From Methanobacteriota archaeon (GTDB lineage: Archaea > Methanobacteriota > Methanobacteria > Methanobacteriales > Methanobacteriaceae), in assembly GCA_023436175.1 (NCBI GenBank), contig JAEZKE010000037.1, positions 1-20,443 of the forward strand: a stretch of DNA of 20,443 nucleotides, given 5' to 3'. A program made the translations under genes and the position numbers. Below, piece by piece: positions 7,412-14,956 of the stretch (positions are counted from its first letter, which is position 1; each line of letters begins with the position of its first letter). Under the pieces are notes generated by a model. That model had not been told where the DNA came from, ran no database searches, and was given only the letters and a program-made list of their open reading frames with translations.

Positions 7412-9130
7412 ATGAAAAAGATAGAAATCATAGAAACAGCATTCAGAGATGCACATCAATCTCTCTTGGCGACAAGAATGAGAACTCGAGATATGTTGCC
7501 AATTGCTGAAGAAATGGACAAAGTAGGATTTTTTTCAATGGAAGCATGGGGTGGGGCAACATTTGATACATGTATACGTTATTTAAATGAAGACCCATGG
7601 GAACGGCTTATAGAGCTTAAAGAACACATGAAAAAAACTCCTATTCAAATGTTACTTCGTGGTCAAAATTTAGTAGGGTACAAGCATTACCCTGACGATG
7701 TAGTACGAAAATTTGTTGAAAAGTCCTATGAAAATGGAGTAGACGTTTTCAGAATATTCGACGCATTAAACGATATAAGAAACATGGAATACTCCATAAA
7801 AGTAGCAAAAGAACAGGATGCACATGTACAGGGAGTAATTTCATATACAGTAAGTCCTTTTCATACAGTAGAAAAATATGTAGAATTTGCAAAAGAATTA
7901 GAAGCATTAGAATGTGATTCTGTAGCCATAAAAGATATGGCTGGTTTAATATCACCACATGATACTTATGAATTAATAACAGCCCTTAAAGAAGAAACAA
8001 ATCTAAAAATAAACTTACACTGCCACTGCACAAGCGGCATGACACCTATGAGTTACTATGCAGCCTGTCAAGCAGGTGTAGATATTTTAGATACTGCTAT
8101 TTCACCTCTTTCATGGGGCACATCGCAGCCACCGACTGAAAGTATGGTAGCAGCCCTTCAAGGTACTCCCTACGATACAGGACTTGATCTAAAACTTCTT
8201 ACAAACATCAAAAAATATTTCGAAGAAATACGTAAAAAATACAGCGGCATTTTAGATCCTATTGCGGAAAACGTAGATACAGAAGTTCTAATTTACCAGA
8301 TTCCAGGAGGAATGCTGTCAAATTTTGTATCGCAGCTTAAGGTTCAAAATGCACTTGATAGATATGAAGATGTGCTTGAAGAGGTACCACGAGTTAGAAA
8401 AGATCTGGGATATCCTCCCCTTGTAACTCCAACAAGCCAGATAGTTGGAATTCAAGCAGTTATGAACGTATTAGGTGGAGAAAGGTATAAATCAGTCACT
8501 AAAGAAGTTAAAGATTATCTGAAAGGATTATACGGAAAACCTCCTGCACCGGTTGATGAGGATATTAGGAAAGAAATCATTGGGGATGAGAAACCAATAA
8601 CTGTAAGACCTGCAGACTTACTTAAACCTCAACTTGAAAAATGCAAAGAAGAAGGAGAAAAGTTAGGAATTATCAAAAAAGAAGAAGATATCTTAACTTA
8701 TGCGCTATATCCTGCAGTTGCTCCAAAATTTTTACGAGGGGACTGTGAAGAAGAACCACTTGCACCACCTGCAGAAGCTGAGGCATGTGAAGCACCAACT
8801 GGAATCCCTACAGAATATGCTGTAGATGTTGATGGTGAAATCTTTAATGTGAAAGTGAAACCAGTAGGTTACATGGAAATAGAAGCAGAAGGTGATCAAG
8901 GACCTAAAGGCCCTGTTGAGGGAGGAGTAACTTCTACAATGCAGGGAATGATCCTTAAACTCAAAGTAGATAAAGGAGATAAGGTAAATGAAGGAGATGT
9001 AGTTGCAGTCTTAGAAGCGATGAAAATGGAAAATGATATCCATGCTACAAGCTCTGGAACTGTAGAAGAAATCTTCACTAAAGAAGGGGACACCGTGAAT
9101 GCTGGAGATACGCTGATGGTTATAAAATAA
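7412..9130 (+). CDS. pycB: Pyruvate carboxylase subunit B (carboxyltransferase and biotin carrier)
   Basis: PycB transfers carboxyl from carboxybiotin to pyruvate, making oxaloacetate for aspartate and the reductive TCA arm; the biotin carboxylase PycA must be encoded elsewhere. The 572-residue product opens with TAFRDAHQSLLATRMRTRD and EAWGGATFD, the metal and pyruvate-binding start of the carboxyltransferase TIM barrel, with AIKDMAG and NLHCHCTSGM (metal-binding histidines) further on. After the conserved C-terminal helical domain comes a Pro/Glu-rich linker near residue 450 and a biotinyl domain with EAMKMEND; the biotinylated residue is Lys538. The start is ATG 7412 behind GAGGGTC, not the GTG four codons earlier. 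Oxaloacetate decarboxylase alpha is closely related; in a methanogen without the sodium-pump subunits, pyruvate carboxylase is the likelier role. Confidence 0.93.
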   Translation: MKKIEIIETAFRDAHQSLLATRMRTRDMLPIAEEMDKVGFFSMEAWGGATFDTCIRYLNEDPWERLIELKEHMKKTPIQMLLRGQNLVGYKHYPDDVVRKFVEKSYENGVDVFRIFDALNDIRNMEYSIKVAKEQDAHVQGVISYTVSPFHTVEKYVEFAKELEALECDSVAIKDMAGLISPHDTYELITALKEETNLKINLHCHCTSGMTPMSYYAACQAGVDILDTAISPLSWGTSQPPTESMVAALQGTPYDTGLDLKLLTNIKKYFEEIRKKYSGILDPIAENVDTEVLIYQIPGGMLSNFVSQLKVQNALDRYEDVLEEVPRVRKDLGYPPLVTPTSQIVGIQAVMNVLGGERYKSVTKEVKDYLKGLYGKPPAPVDEDIRKEIIGDEKPITVRPADLLKPQLEKCKEEGEKLGIIKKEEDILTYALYPAVAPKFLRGDCEEEPLAPPAEAEACEAPTGIPTEYAVDVDGEIFNVKVKPVGYMEIEAEGDQGPKGPVEGGVTSTMQGMILKLKVDKGDKVNEGDVVAVLEAMKMENDIHATSSGTVEEIFTKEGDTVNAGDTLMVIK

Positions 9131-9142
9131 ACCCACATTCTC

Positions 9143-9149
9143 TTTTTTT
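9143..9149 (+). terminator. T-run after pycB
   Basis: Seven T, soon followed by further T-rich sequence, begin 12 bases after the pycB stop. This is the usual form of an archaeal terminator; there is no hairpin. Confidence 0.45.
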
Positions 9150-9269
9150 ATAATTCTTTTTATAATTCAAATAGCTCATTTTAAATCCACTAAAATTCTA
9201 ATATTATACTAAAAAAAGTACAATATTTAACAATTAACTGTATCATTCAATTTTTAAAGGTGAATTATT

Positions 9270-9962
9270 TTGAAAAAAAGCGATAAAGTAAAAGCTCATT
9301 TTGAAGAAGAATCAAAAGAATTTGATGAAATTATCCTTAAACTAATTCCACATTACAAAGATATGATAAATGCCTTAATCAGTTCTATCCCATTTGAACA
9401 GGGTGCTCCTGTAAAAGTTCTTGACCTTGGCTGTGGTACTGGAACTGTAACCCAAACATTGAAGGAACAATTTAAAAATGCCAAAGTAACATGTCTTGAT
9501 TTAGCTGAAAATATGATTGAAATGGCTAAACTAAAATTACAGGACTACAATAATATAGAATATGTCATAGGTGATTTCTATGAGTATAATTTCACCGAAA
9601 AATATGATGTAATTGTTTCTTCACTGGCATTACACCATCTTGCAACAGATGAAGACAAGAAGGGATTTTACAAAAAAATATACAAAGCATTGACCCCTGG
9701 AGGAGTATTTTTAAACGCAGACGCTGTTTTAGGCTCAAATAAATATTTACAGGGCCTATATACTTCTAAATGGAAAAAATTCATGAATTTGAGTATTGGT
9801 ATGGAAGAAATAGAGGAAAAATGGATACCTGCTGCAGAACAAGAAGATCATCCTGCTAAATTAACTGATCACATTGACTGGCTTCGCGATACTGGTTTTA
9901 AGGATGTGGATGTAATCTGGAAATATTATCATCTTGCAGTCTATGGAGGATGCAAACAGTAA
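9270..9962 (+). CDS. Class I SAM-dependent methyltransferase
   Basis: The 230-residue product carries motif I VLDLGCGTGTVT (residues 50-61), an acidic motif II end at VTCLDLAENMIEMAK, then GDFYEY and VSSLALHHL, a typical small-molecule methyltransferase of the UbiE/Methyltransf_11 type. There are no membrane segments. Translation starts at TTG 9270: GGTGA sits seven bases upstream and no in-frame ATG is nearby. The substrate cannot be read from the sequence. The gene stands alone between pycB (terminator-like T-run in between) and larC, with 74 bases to the latter. Confidence 0.85.
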   Translation: MKKSDKVKAHFEEESKEFDEIILKLIPHYKDMINALISSIPFEQGAPVKVLDLGCGTGTVTQTLKEQFKNAKVTCLDLAENMIEMAKLKLQDYNNIEYVIGDFYEYNFTEKYDVIVSSLALHHLATDEDKKGFYKKIYKALTPGGVFLNADAVLGSNKYLQGLYTSKWKKFMNLSIGMEEIEEKWIPAAEQEDHPAKLTDHIDWLRDTGFKDVDVIWKYYHLAVYGGCKQ

Positions 9963-10036
9963 TCCTAAACTCAGTACATATAACTTAAAATACAAATTAG
10001 ATTTTAAAATACAGCTTCAAAAAAGGAAATGATATA

Positions 10037-11239
10037 ATGGTAGTTATTTTAGATCCTCAAAATTCAGGAATATCTGGAAACATGGTGCTAGGAGCACTTA
10101 TAGATCTGGGAGTAGATTCAGAAGAAGTATCAGAAGTTATGGAAAGTTATGCTTCTCCTTTTGGGGATATCAGTATCAAAATAAATAAGACCAAAAAATC
10201 TGGCATTTCTGCTACCTATGCTAATATCCAGTGTGAAGACAGGAAATCAATTGGTTATGTAGAACTTCTTAAAACTTTAGATAACGTAAACTATAAAATT
10301 AGCCCTGAAGTTTTAGAATTTGCAAAAAAAGTATTTTATACCATTGCAGAAGCTGAATCTACAGTTCATGGTGCAAGTTTAGATAAAATACATTTTCATG
10401 AAGTTGGAGCTGCAGATGCAGTTGCAGATATTATTGGTTCTGCTTACTGCTTTTACAAATTAGGATTTGATTCAAAAAAAGTTTATGGAATGCCTGTTGC
10501 GCTCGGCGGAGGTAGAATTAACAGCATGCACGGGAAGTTAAGCGTTCCTGCACCTGCAACCCTTGAAATACTCAAAAACGTTCCATCATTTGGAGGGCCT
10601 GTTAATCATGAACTTACAACTCCAACTGGAGCAGCTCTTTATGTGAATATGGTTGATGAGATCTGTGATTTTTATCCTCTGGTCACCAACAGCAAGATCG
10701 GTTACGGAGCAGGGAAACGAGAACTTGAAATACCAAATGTCTTAAGGGTTGTAAAGGGAGATTCCATTGTTCCAACTGATAAAGTATCCATTCTTGAGAC
10801 CAATCTTGATACAGTAACTGGTGAAGTTATCGGCCACACTTTTGATAAGCTTTTAGATGCAGGAGCATTAGATATTAGCGTAATTCCAGTATTAATGAAG
10901 AAAAACCGACCAGGACATCTTTTAAGGGTAATCACAAAACCAAAAGATAGTGCTGCAGTATCGGAAGCAATTATACGAGAAACTGGGACACTTGGAGTTA
11001 GAGTATTACCTTATGTTCATAGGAATATTGTAAAAAGAGAAATTGTACCTATAAAATTGGATATTGGTGGAATAGAACACGATATACAAATTAAAATTGG
11101 GATGATTGGAGAAGAGGTAATAAACTACAGCCCAGAATACGAGGATGCGAAAAAAATAGCAGGTGAGACTGGCGTGCCCCTAAAAGATGTTATGAAAAAA
11201 GCCAACAGTACATTTAAGAAACTATTAGATAGCTATTAG
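10037..11239 (+). CDS. larC: LarC-type nickel insertion protein (nickel-pincer cofactor)
   Basis: LarC is a CTP-dependent cyclometallase that inserts nickel into the pyridinium dithio-acid made by LarB and LarE, giving the nickel-pincer cofactor of lactate racemase and relatives. The 400-residue product has the family opening LDPQNSGISGNMVLGALIDLG, the His-rich HFHEVGAADAVADIIG stretch, GGGRINSMHGKLSVPAPAT and HELTTPTGAAL, and continues into the C-terminal domain without a break. In Lactobacillus plantarum the two halves are joined by programmed frameshifting; here they are one frame. The usual SGISGDM motif reads SGISGNM. ATG 10037 follows GGAAATGAT. No larA, larB or larE is seen in the window, so the acceptor enzyme is unknown. 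It lies 26 bases before queC. Confidence 0.9.
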   Translation: MVVILDPQNSGISGNMVLGALIDLGVDSEEVSEVMESYASPFGDISIKINKTKKSGISATYANIQCEDRKSIGYVELLKTLDNVNYKISPEVLEFAKKVFYTIAEAESTVHGASLDKIHFHEVGAADAVADIIGSAYCFYKLGFDSKKVYGMPVALGGGRINSMHGKLSVPAPATLEILKNVPSFGGPVNHELTTPTGAALYVNMVDEICDFYPLVTNSKIGYGAGKRELEIPNVLRVVKGDSIVPTDKVSILETNLDTVTGEVIGHTFDKLLDAGALDISVIPVLMKKNRPGHLLRVITKPKDSAAVSEAIIRETGTLGVRVLPYVHRNIVKREIVPIKLDIGGIEHDIQIKIGMIGEEVINYSPEYEDAKKIAGETGVPLKDVMKKANSTFKKLLDSY

Positions 11240-11265
11240 TTTAAAATTCAACGAAGTGAGATATA

Positions 11266-11931
11266 ATGAAAAATAAAGCAAAAGCAATATCTGTCCTCTC
11301 AGGAGGGCTTGATTCAACAGTTGCAACAGCATATTATAATAATAAATATGAAATTCATGCAATAACATTTGATTACGGCCAGCGAAGTGCAGAAATGGAA
11401 ATTAGGTCTGCGGGAGCTGTTTGTGAAAAGTTAGGGATAAAACATACTGTTTTAGACCTTCCATGGCTTAAAAATCTTGGAAAATCAGCTTTAACTTCTG
11501 ACGCGGAAGTTCCAGAACTTAAAATGAATGAACTTGACAGTAAAGAAATTTGTGACGAGACAGCACGAAAAGTATGGGTTCCCGGGAGAAATGTGGTTTT
11601 TACAGCCATAGCAACATCATTTGCAGAGGCTGAGAATGCAGAAAAGATCATTGTAGGATGGGACTTAGAAGAAGCAGCTACATTCCCTGATAACTCAAAA
11701 GAATTCTTAAATGCATTTAATAATGTCCTTAAAATTGGTACACTTGAAGGTGTAAAAATTGAAGCTCCAGTTATAAATATGGGTAAAACGGAAATCGTTA
11801 AATTAGGTATCCAAATAGGCGCCCCTATGGATTTAAGTTATTCATGTTACATGGGTGAAGAAGAGCCTTGTGGTACCTGTGAATCATGTATGAGGCGAAT
11901 AAGAGCATTTAAAGACGTTGAAGGATTATAA
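11266..11931 (+). CDS. queC: 7-cyano-7-deazaguanine (preQ0) synthase QueC
   Basis: QueC converts 7-carboxy-7-deazaguanine to preQ0 using ammonia and ATP; in archaea preQ0 is inserted into tRNA and becomes archaeosine. The 221-residue product has the PP-loop SGGLDS at residues 12-17, VPGRN in the substrate pocket, and the zinc site at the C-terminus: Cys194, Cys202, Cys205 and Cys208 (SYSCYMGEEEPCGTCESC). Length and motifs match the family. The start ATG follows GTGAGATATA. It is probably co-transcribed with larC, which is 26 bases upstream; the two have no known functional link. Confidence 0.95.
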   Translation: MKNKAKAISVLSGGLDSTVATAYYNNKYEIHAITFDYGQRSAEMEIRSAGAVCEKLGIKHTVLDLPWLKNLGKSALTSDAEVPELKMNELDSKEICDETARKVWVPGRNVVFTAIATSFAEAENAEKIIVGWDLEEAATFPDNSKEFLNAFNNVLKIGTLEGVKIEAPVINMGKTEIVKLGIQIGAPMDLSYSCYMGEEEPCGTCESCMRRIRAFKDVEGL

Positions 11932-12752
11932 TAAAAAGAGCATGGAATAGTGTTTTTAATATTCGCTACTTTACATTAAACTTTAAAAAATAAAAAGACA
12001 GCACTCATACAGCCTATTATTTATTCTAACCATTTCACGTGCTGAAGGTGATATAATCAAAACCTACAGCAATATCCGACTGCTATATCATAAACCCCCT
12101 GGATATCAATTAGTTTCTAAAAAATATCAAAAAAATCAAATATTTAAAGTTTAAACCAACCAAAGTAGCTGGATTTTGAATATAAATATTCAACAAATCA
12201 AATAGGCTTAAATTTTAATATATTTTACCTTTTTAAGTATTGTAAATATTCAATTTTAATTTTTAAATTAAGCTTCATGTTTATCACATCTTTATTTATT
12301 TTTCATTTGAGATAGATGCATTTTATGTGTATTAAACCCGTTTTATCCCGTAGATTAGAGAAGCTTTAGAAAAGTATTAATATTTTAATTATATATATTA
12401 ATACATACGGATATATTCCTAATATATCATATTATAGAGAAAAATTAGATAAAATGTTTAAAAAAGACTATCAAATCTAAAAAAAATAGTCGCAGTTCCT
12501 AAAAATATTCAAACTTACCAGTTAAACTTTCATTAAAGAAAAGTATTCTTTCTAATGTAGACAATAAATATAAACAGGAAAATGTTAATAAAACATCAAT
12601 TAAAGAGTTACAAATACATAGAATTTAATTAAAAAAAATAAAATAAACACTTCCTGCCTGATTTATAAGAATATAGATTCATCGTCTGAAATCAGCAAAA
12701 TATGTAAAGCAGTCACAATATTTAAATAAATACATTAATTTATGGTGATAAA
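11932..12752. other. AT-rich intergenic region without a supported gene
   Basis: About 820 bases lie between queC and the response regulator. I find no tRNA, no rRNA, no CRISPR-like repeat and no credible ORF. Two items stand out: a good ribosome binding site GGTGAT at 12047-12052 followed by ATAATC and 32 open codons with no ATG, GTG or TTG start, and a weak inverted repeat TGATATA/TATATCA around it. ATATTTAAATAAATA just before 12732 may be the TATA box of the next gene. Confidence 0.5.
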
Positions 12753-13184
12753 TTGATAGGTAAAACTGTTGAAATTTTACTTGTGGAAGATAATCCCGCA
12801 GATGCACGTCTTGTAATGGAGGTTTTTAAGGATTTTAAAATAAATAATAAATTGTATCATGTAAAAGACGGTGTAGAAGCTATGGATTACTTACAACATA
12901 ATGGAGAATATACTGATACTTCAAAACCGGACTTAATACTGCTTGATTTAAATTTACCTCGAAAAGATGGGCGTGAAGTTCTGATAGAGATTAAAAAAGA
13001 TGAAGAACTCAAATGTATTCCTGTAGTTATTTTAACTACATCAAGTGCTGAAGATGATGTTTTAAAGACTTACTGTAATCATGCTAATTGCTACATTATA
13101 AAACCTGTGGATTTCGACCAGTTTATAAAAGTTATACAGTCAATAGAAAGTTTCTGGCTTACCATGGTTAAGTTACCAAGTTAA
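12753..13184 (+). CDS. Single-domain response regulator (CheY-like receiver)
   Basis: The 143-residue product is a receiver domain only. It has the acidic pair Glu12-Asp13 (VEDNPADARL), the phosphoacceptor Asp65 (LILLDLNLPRKDG), the Thr/Ser switch at TTSS (95-98) and Lys117 in IIKPVDF. The VEDNPADARL start and long loop after alpha-2 resemble Rcp1-type regulators that pair with phytochrome-like or PAS-containing histidine kinases. There is no DNA-binding output domain, so it probably acts by protein contacts or phosphorelay. It starts at TTG 12753, just after GGTGAT. It lies alone, convergent with the secreted protein gene; the partner kinase is not in the window. Confidence 0.9.
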   Translation: MIGKTVEILLVEDNPADARLVMEVFKDFKINNKLYHVKDGVEAMDYLQHNGEYTDTSKPDLILLDLNLPRKDGREVLIEIKKDEELKCIPVVILTTSSAEDDVLKTYCNHANCYIIKPVDFDQFIKVIQSIESFWLTMVKLPS

Positions 13185-13229
13185 GTCCAAATCTTAAATA
13201 AATTAGTTAATTTTAAAAAAAATAGAAAT

Positions 13230-13257
13230 CTGAGCTGGAATTAGATTTACAGCTCAG
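13230..13257. terminator. Hairpin between convergent genes
   Basis: CTGAGCT (13230-13236) pairs with AGCTCAG (13251-13257) around a 14-base loop. It covers the stop codon of the minus-strand gene and lies downstream of the response regulator, so it could stabilise or end either transcript. A run of eight A at 13217-13224 would be a U-run on the minus transcript. Confidence 0.35.
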
Positions 13258-13861
13258 CTATCCAGAGACCCTCAATTTTGAACGCTTCTAATTTATCTTT
13301 ATCGATTTTATACACTTTATTTCCAATGAGTAATTCAATAGTCTCTTCTTCGTAATCCTGTGCCCTTACTTTGGGAATATTTGAATTTTTATTTTGAGTT
13401 ACATTTTGATTTTTATTTTGCAGAACAACAGTTTTTCCTGTGAAGTATCCATTTTTAACTTCTTTTCCATTAATTACTCCATTATATGGAATTAAATAAA
13501 ACCCACGATGGTCATGGGATTTTCCATGAACTAAACAGAAGTCCATGTCAGTTACCGTACTGTACCACATACCTTCTGGTGAAGTCCAGAAAGCTGGACC
13601 TTCTTCAAATGCAAGAGTTCCCCATGTATGTGATGATGGGTCATAATTGTAGAAAACTCGCGTATGATAATTGTAATTTGCTGATAAACTACAACTACAT
13701 TTAGCTGTTGCCATAACATACTTCGATGTTACTTTAACATTATAAGCACCTATCCCATGGGCTGAAACAGCCGCAGGACCCGTAATAAGAAGCATTACAA
13801 TTGAGAACAACGCTAATATCGTACTAACTTTAATTCGTCGCTTAATATAATCACACTCCAT
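13247..13861 (-). CDS. Secreted protein of unknown function
   Basis: I do not recognise a family. The 204-residue frame begins with a basic stretch (IKRRIK), a hydrophobic core TILALFSIVMLLITG and AVSAHG, a typical secretion signal with likely cleavage after AVSA (near residue 34). The mature part is rich in Tyr, Trp and His (NYNYHTRVFYNYD, HGKSHDHRGFY), has a CSC pair and one later Cys, and an Asn/Gln/Lys-rich stretch (NKNQNVTQNKNSN) before a charged C-terminus. The start is uncertain: the first ATG (13861) has no ribosome binding site, while GGAG and GTGAT lie inside the frame just before an ATT. A 38-codon ORF with an excellent ribosome binding site begins upstream in another frame and overlaps this start; reinitiation or a -1 shift are both possible. 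Confidence 0.7.
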   Translation of the reverse strand: MECDYIKRRIKVSTILALFSIVMLLITGPAAVSAHGIGAYNVKVTSKYVMATAKCSCSLSANYNYHTRVFYNYDPSSHTWGTLAFEEGPAFWTSPEGMWYSTVTDMDFCLVHGKSHDHRGFYLIPYNGVINGKEVKNGYFTGKTVVLQNKNQNVTQNKNSNIPKVRAQDYEEETIELLIGNKVYKIDKDKLEAFKIEGLWIAEL

Positions 13862-13929
13862 ATGTTTTTTTGGTTCAGTTGCTTGGTTGGTGCCACTAGG
13901 GTTAGGTACCCCTGAACCAGTTGGAGCAT
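13813..13929 (-). CDS. 38-codon upstream ORF with strong ribosome binding site
   Basis: ATG at 13929 is preceded by GGAGGTGT (13942-13935) at ideal spacing, the best ribosome binding site in the area. The frame MLQLVQGYLTLVAPTKQLNQ... runs to TAG at 13815-13813, overlapping the first 49 bases of the secreted protein frame. At codons 20-22 the zero frame reads A AAA AAC (13870-13864); a -1 shift there continues as CAT ATG into the secreted protein. The peptide resembles no family I know. It may be a regulatory leader peptide, or the true start of the longer protein. Confidence 0.5.
   Translation of the reverse strand: MLQLVQGYLTLVAPTKQLNQKNIWSVIILSDELKLVRY
13871..13919 (-). other. Hairpin within the leader of the secreted protein gene
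   Basis: TGGTTCAG (13871-13878) and CTGAACCA (13912-13919) form an 8-base outer stem. Inside it, GGTGCC (13889-13894) faces GGTACC (13905-13910) with a single mismatch on the transcript strand. The stretch is clearly richer in G and C than its surroundings. It overlaps the upstream ORF and ends at the poly-A heptamer. Confidence 0.55.
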
Positions 13930-13952
13930 AATTAACACCTCCGTATAAACTT

Positions 13953-13980
13953 AGTAATAATTTGTATTACTCCATATAAA
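13953..13980 (-). promoter_or_regulatory. Predicted promoter with adjoining inverted-repeat operator
   Basis: On the minus strand TTTATATGG (13980-13972) is a TATA-like box. Immediately after it comes the perfect inverted repeat AGTAATA-N5-TATTACT (13971-13953), which lies between TATA box and the expected start near 13950. A repressor bound there would block initiation. The regulator is unknown. Confidence 0.5.
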
Positions 13981-14450
13981 TATTTTATGAAATTCATCCA
14001 AAAACGGATGTGATTATTTACTTAATATGATTTTTCTCAAATAGAATTAGGGGAAATGAACTTTTAATATGTCTTTATATATAAATTTTACTTGTTAATT
14101 TAAAATTAAAAATTATAAATATATTTTTATTATTTTAAATATCTAATAAGTTATTAAATTACAAATATAATTCTAAAATTATACTGACTTTAAAAATAAT
14201 AAATATTAAGCTTAAAATTTCTTAAAAAAAATCTTATATGCTTTATATATTATGAAAATGTCTTTTAAAATCAGATTATATGATAAAATAAAAAAGGTGA
14301 ATTAGAATACAAAAAATTTTTATAAATTACAGTTTCACGAAAATAATACAAAAATAAGCATGAATGGCCTTAATAAGACTTTTTTAGAGAAGTATCTGAA
14401 ATAAATAAGTTACATAAAATAAATTGATAAGTAATAATTAGAATATACAG
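13981..14450. other. AT-rich intergenic region without a supported gene
   Basis: No RNA gene, repeat array or credible ORF is seen. On the plus strand GGTGA at 14296-14300 is followed by a frame open for about 32 codons (ending ...LNKTFLEKYLK) that lacks a start codon near the ribosome binding site, possibly a decayed small gene. Confidence 0.4.
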
Positions 14451-14789
14451 TTAATCTTCATTTTTACCGTTGCTTATAATTATCCTACGTATTGGAACTT
14501 CCAAAATAGTATACTTTTCACCTTTAAGAGCATCACGAACCATTTTTACTATTTCATCTACCCTTTCTTCGTCTACAACACTGCATATAAGCAACGCATT
14601 CTTTGCATGGTCCTGGATCATCATAATTGCTGATTCTGGATCTTCTTTTATAGAAAATCCCTTCCAATCTTGAGGAGACATACCTTTATATTCTAAAACA
14701 TAAAATCCAGTTATTCCTGCATCAGTTAAAGCATTCATAGCTTTTCCTAAATTTTTTATCTCAACAAAGACCCTTAGATGAACTTTCAT
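14451..14789 (-). CDS. PII-like protein, methanogen family of unknown function
   Basis: The 112-residue product follows the PII beta-alpha-beta-beta-alpha-beta order: LRVFVEIKNLGKAMNALTDAGITGFYVLEYKG, then a short loop (MSPQDWKGFSIKEDPES), AKNALLICSVVDEERVDEIVKMVRDAL and a final strand TILEVPIRRIII. It lacks the PII signatures GDGKIF and GRQKG, so it is not GlnB, GlnK or NifI; it resembles the small conserved proteins found beside cobS in Methanobacteriales. ATG 14789 has GGTGAT just upstream. It is divergent from cbiZ-cobZ with 167 bases between. A ligand-binding or regulatory role in cobamide synthesis is a guess from context. Confidence 0.7.
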   Translation of the reverse strand: MKVHLRVFVEIKNLGKAMNALTDAGITGFYVLEYKGMSPQDWKGFSIKEDPESAIMMIQDHAKNALLICSVVDEERVDEIVKMVRDALKGEKYTILEVPIRRIIISNGKNED

Positions 14790-14956
14790 GCAATCACCTT
14801 CTCATTATATATTCATATGTTCTGCCCATCTATTATAATATTGGTGACTGTGAATATAATATCAATCTCAGGATTTAAATTCATTGCAAACCACAAAATT
14901 AAGAAATTACAATTAAAAAATTAATTAATTACAATAAATAGCCATATGGTGATTTA

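Noticed and set aside
13871..13919. tRNA-like or known riboswitch in the GC-richer leader stretch
   Set aside because: GGTTCA-type sequence recalls a T-arm, but no acceptor, D or anticodon arm can be folded and no riboswitch consensus that I know fits.
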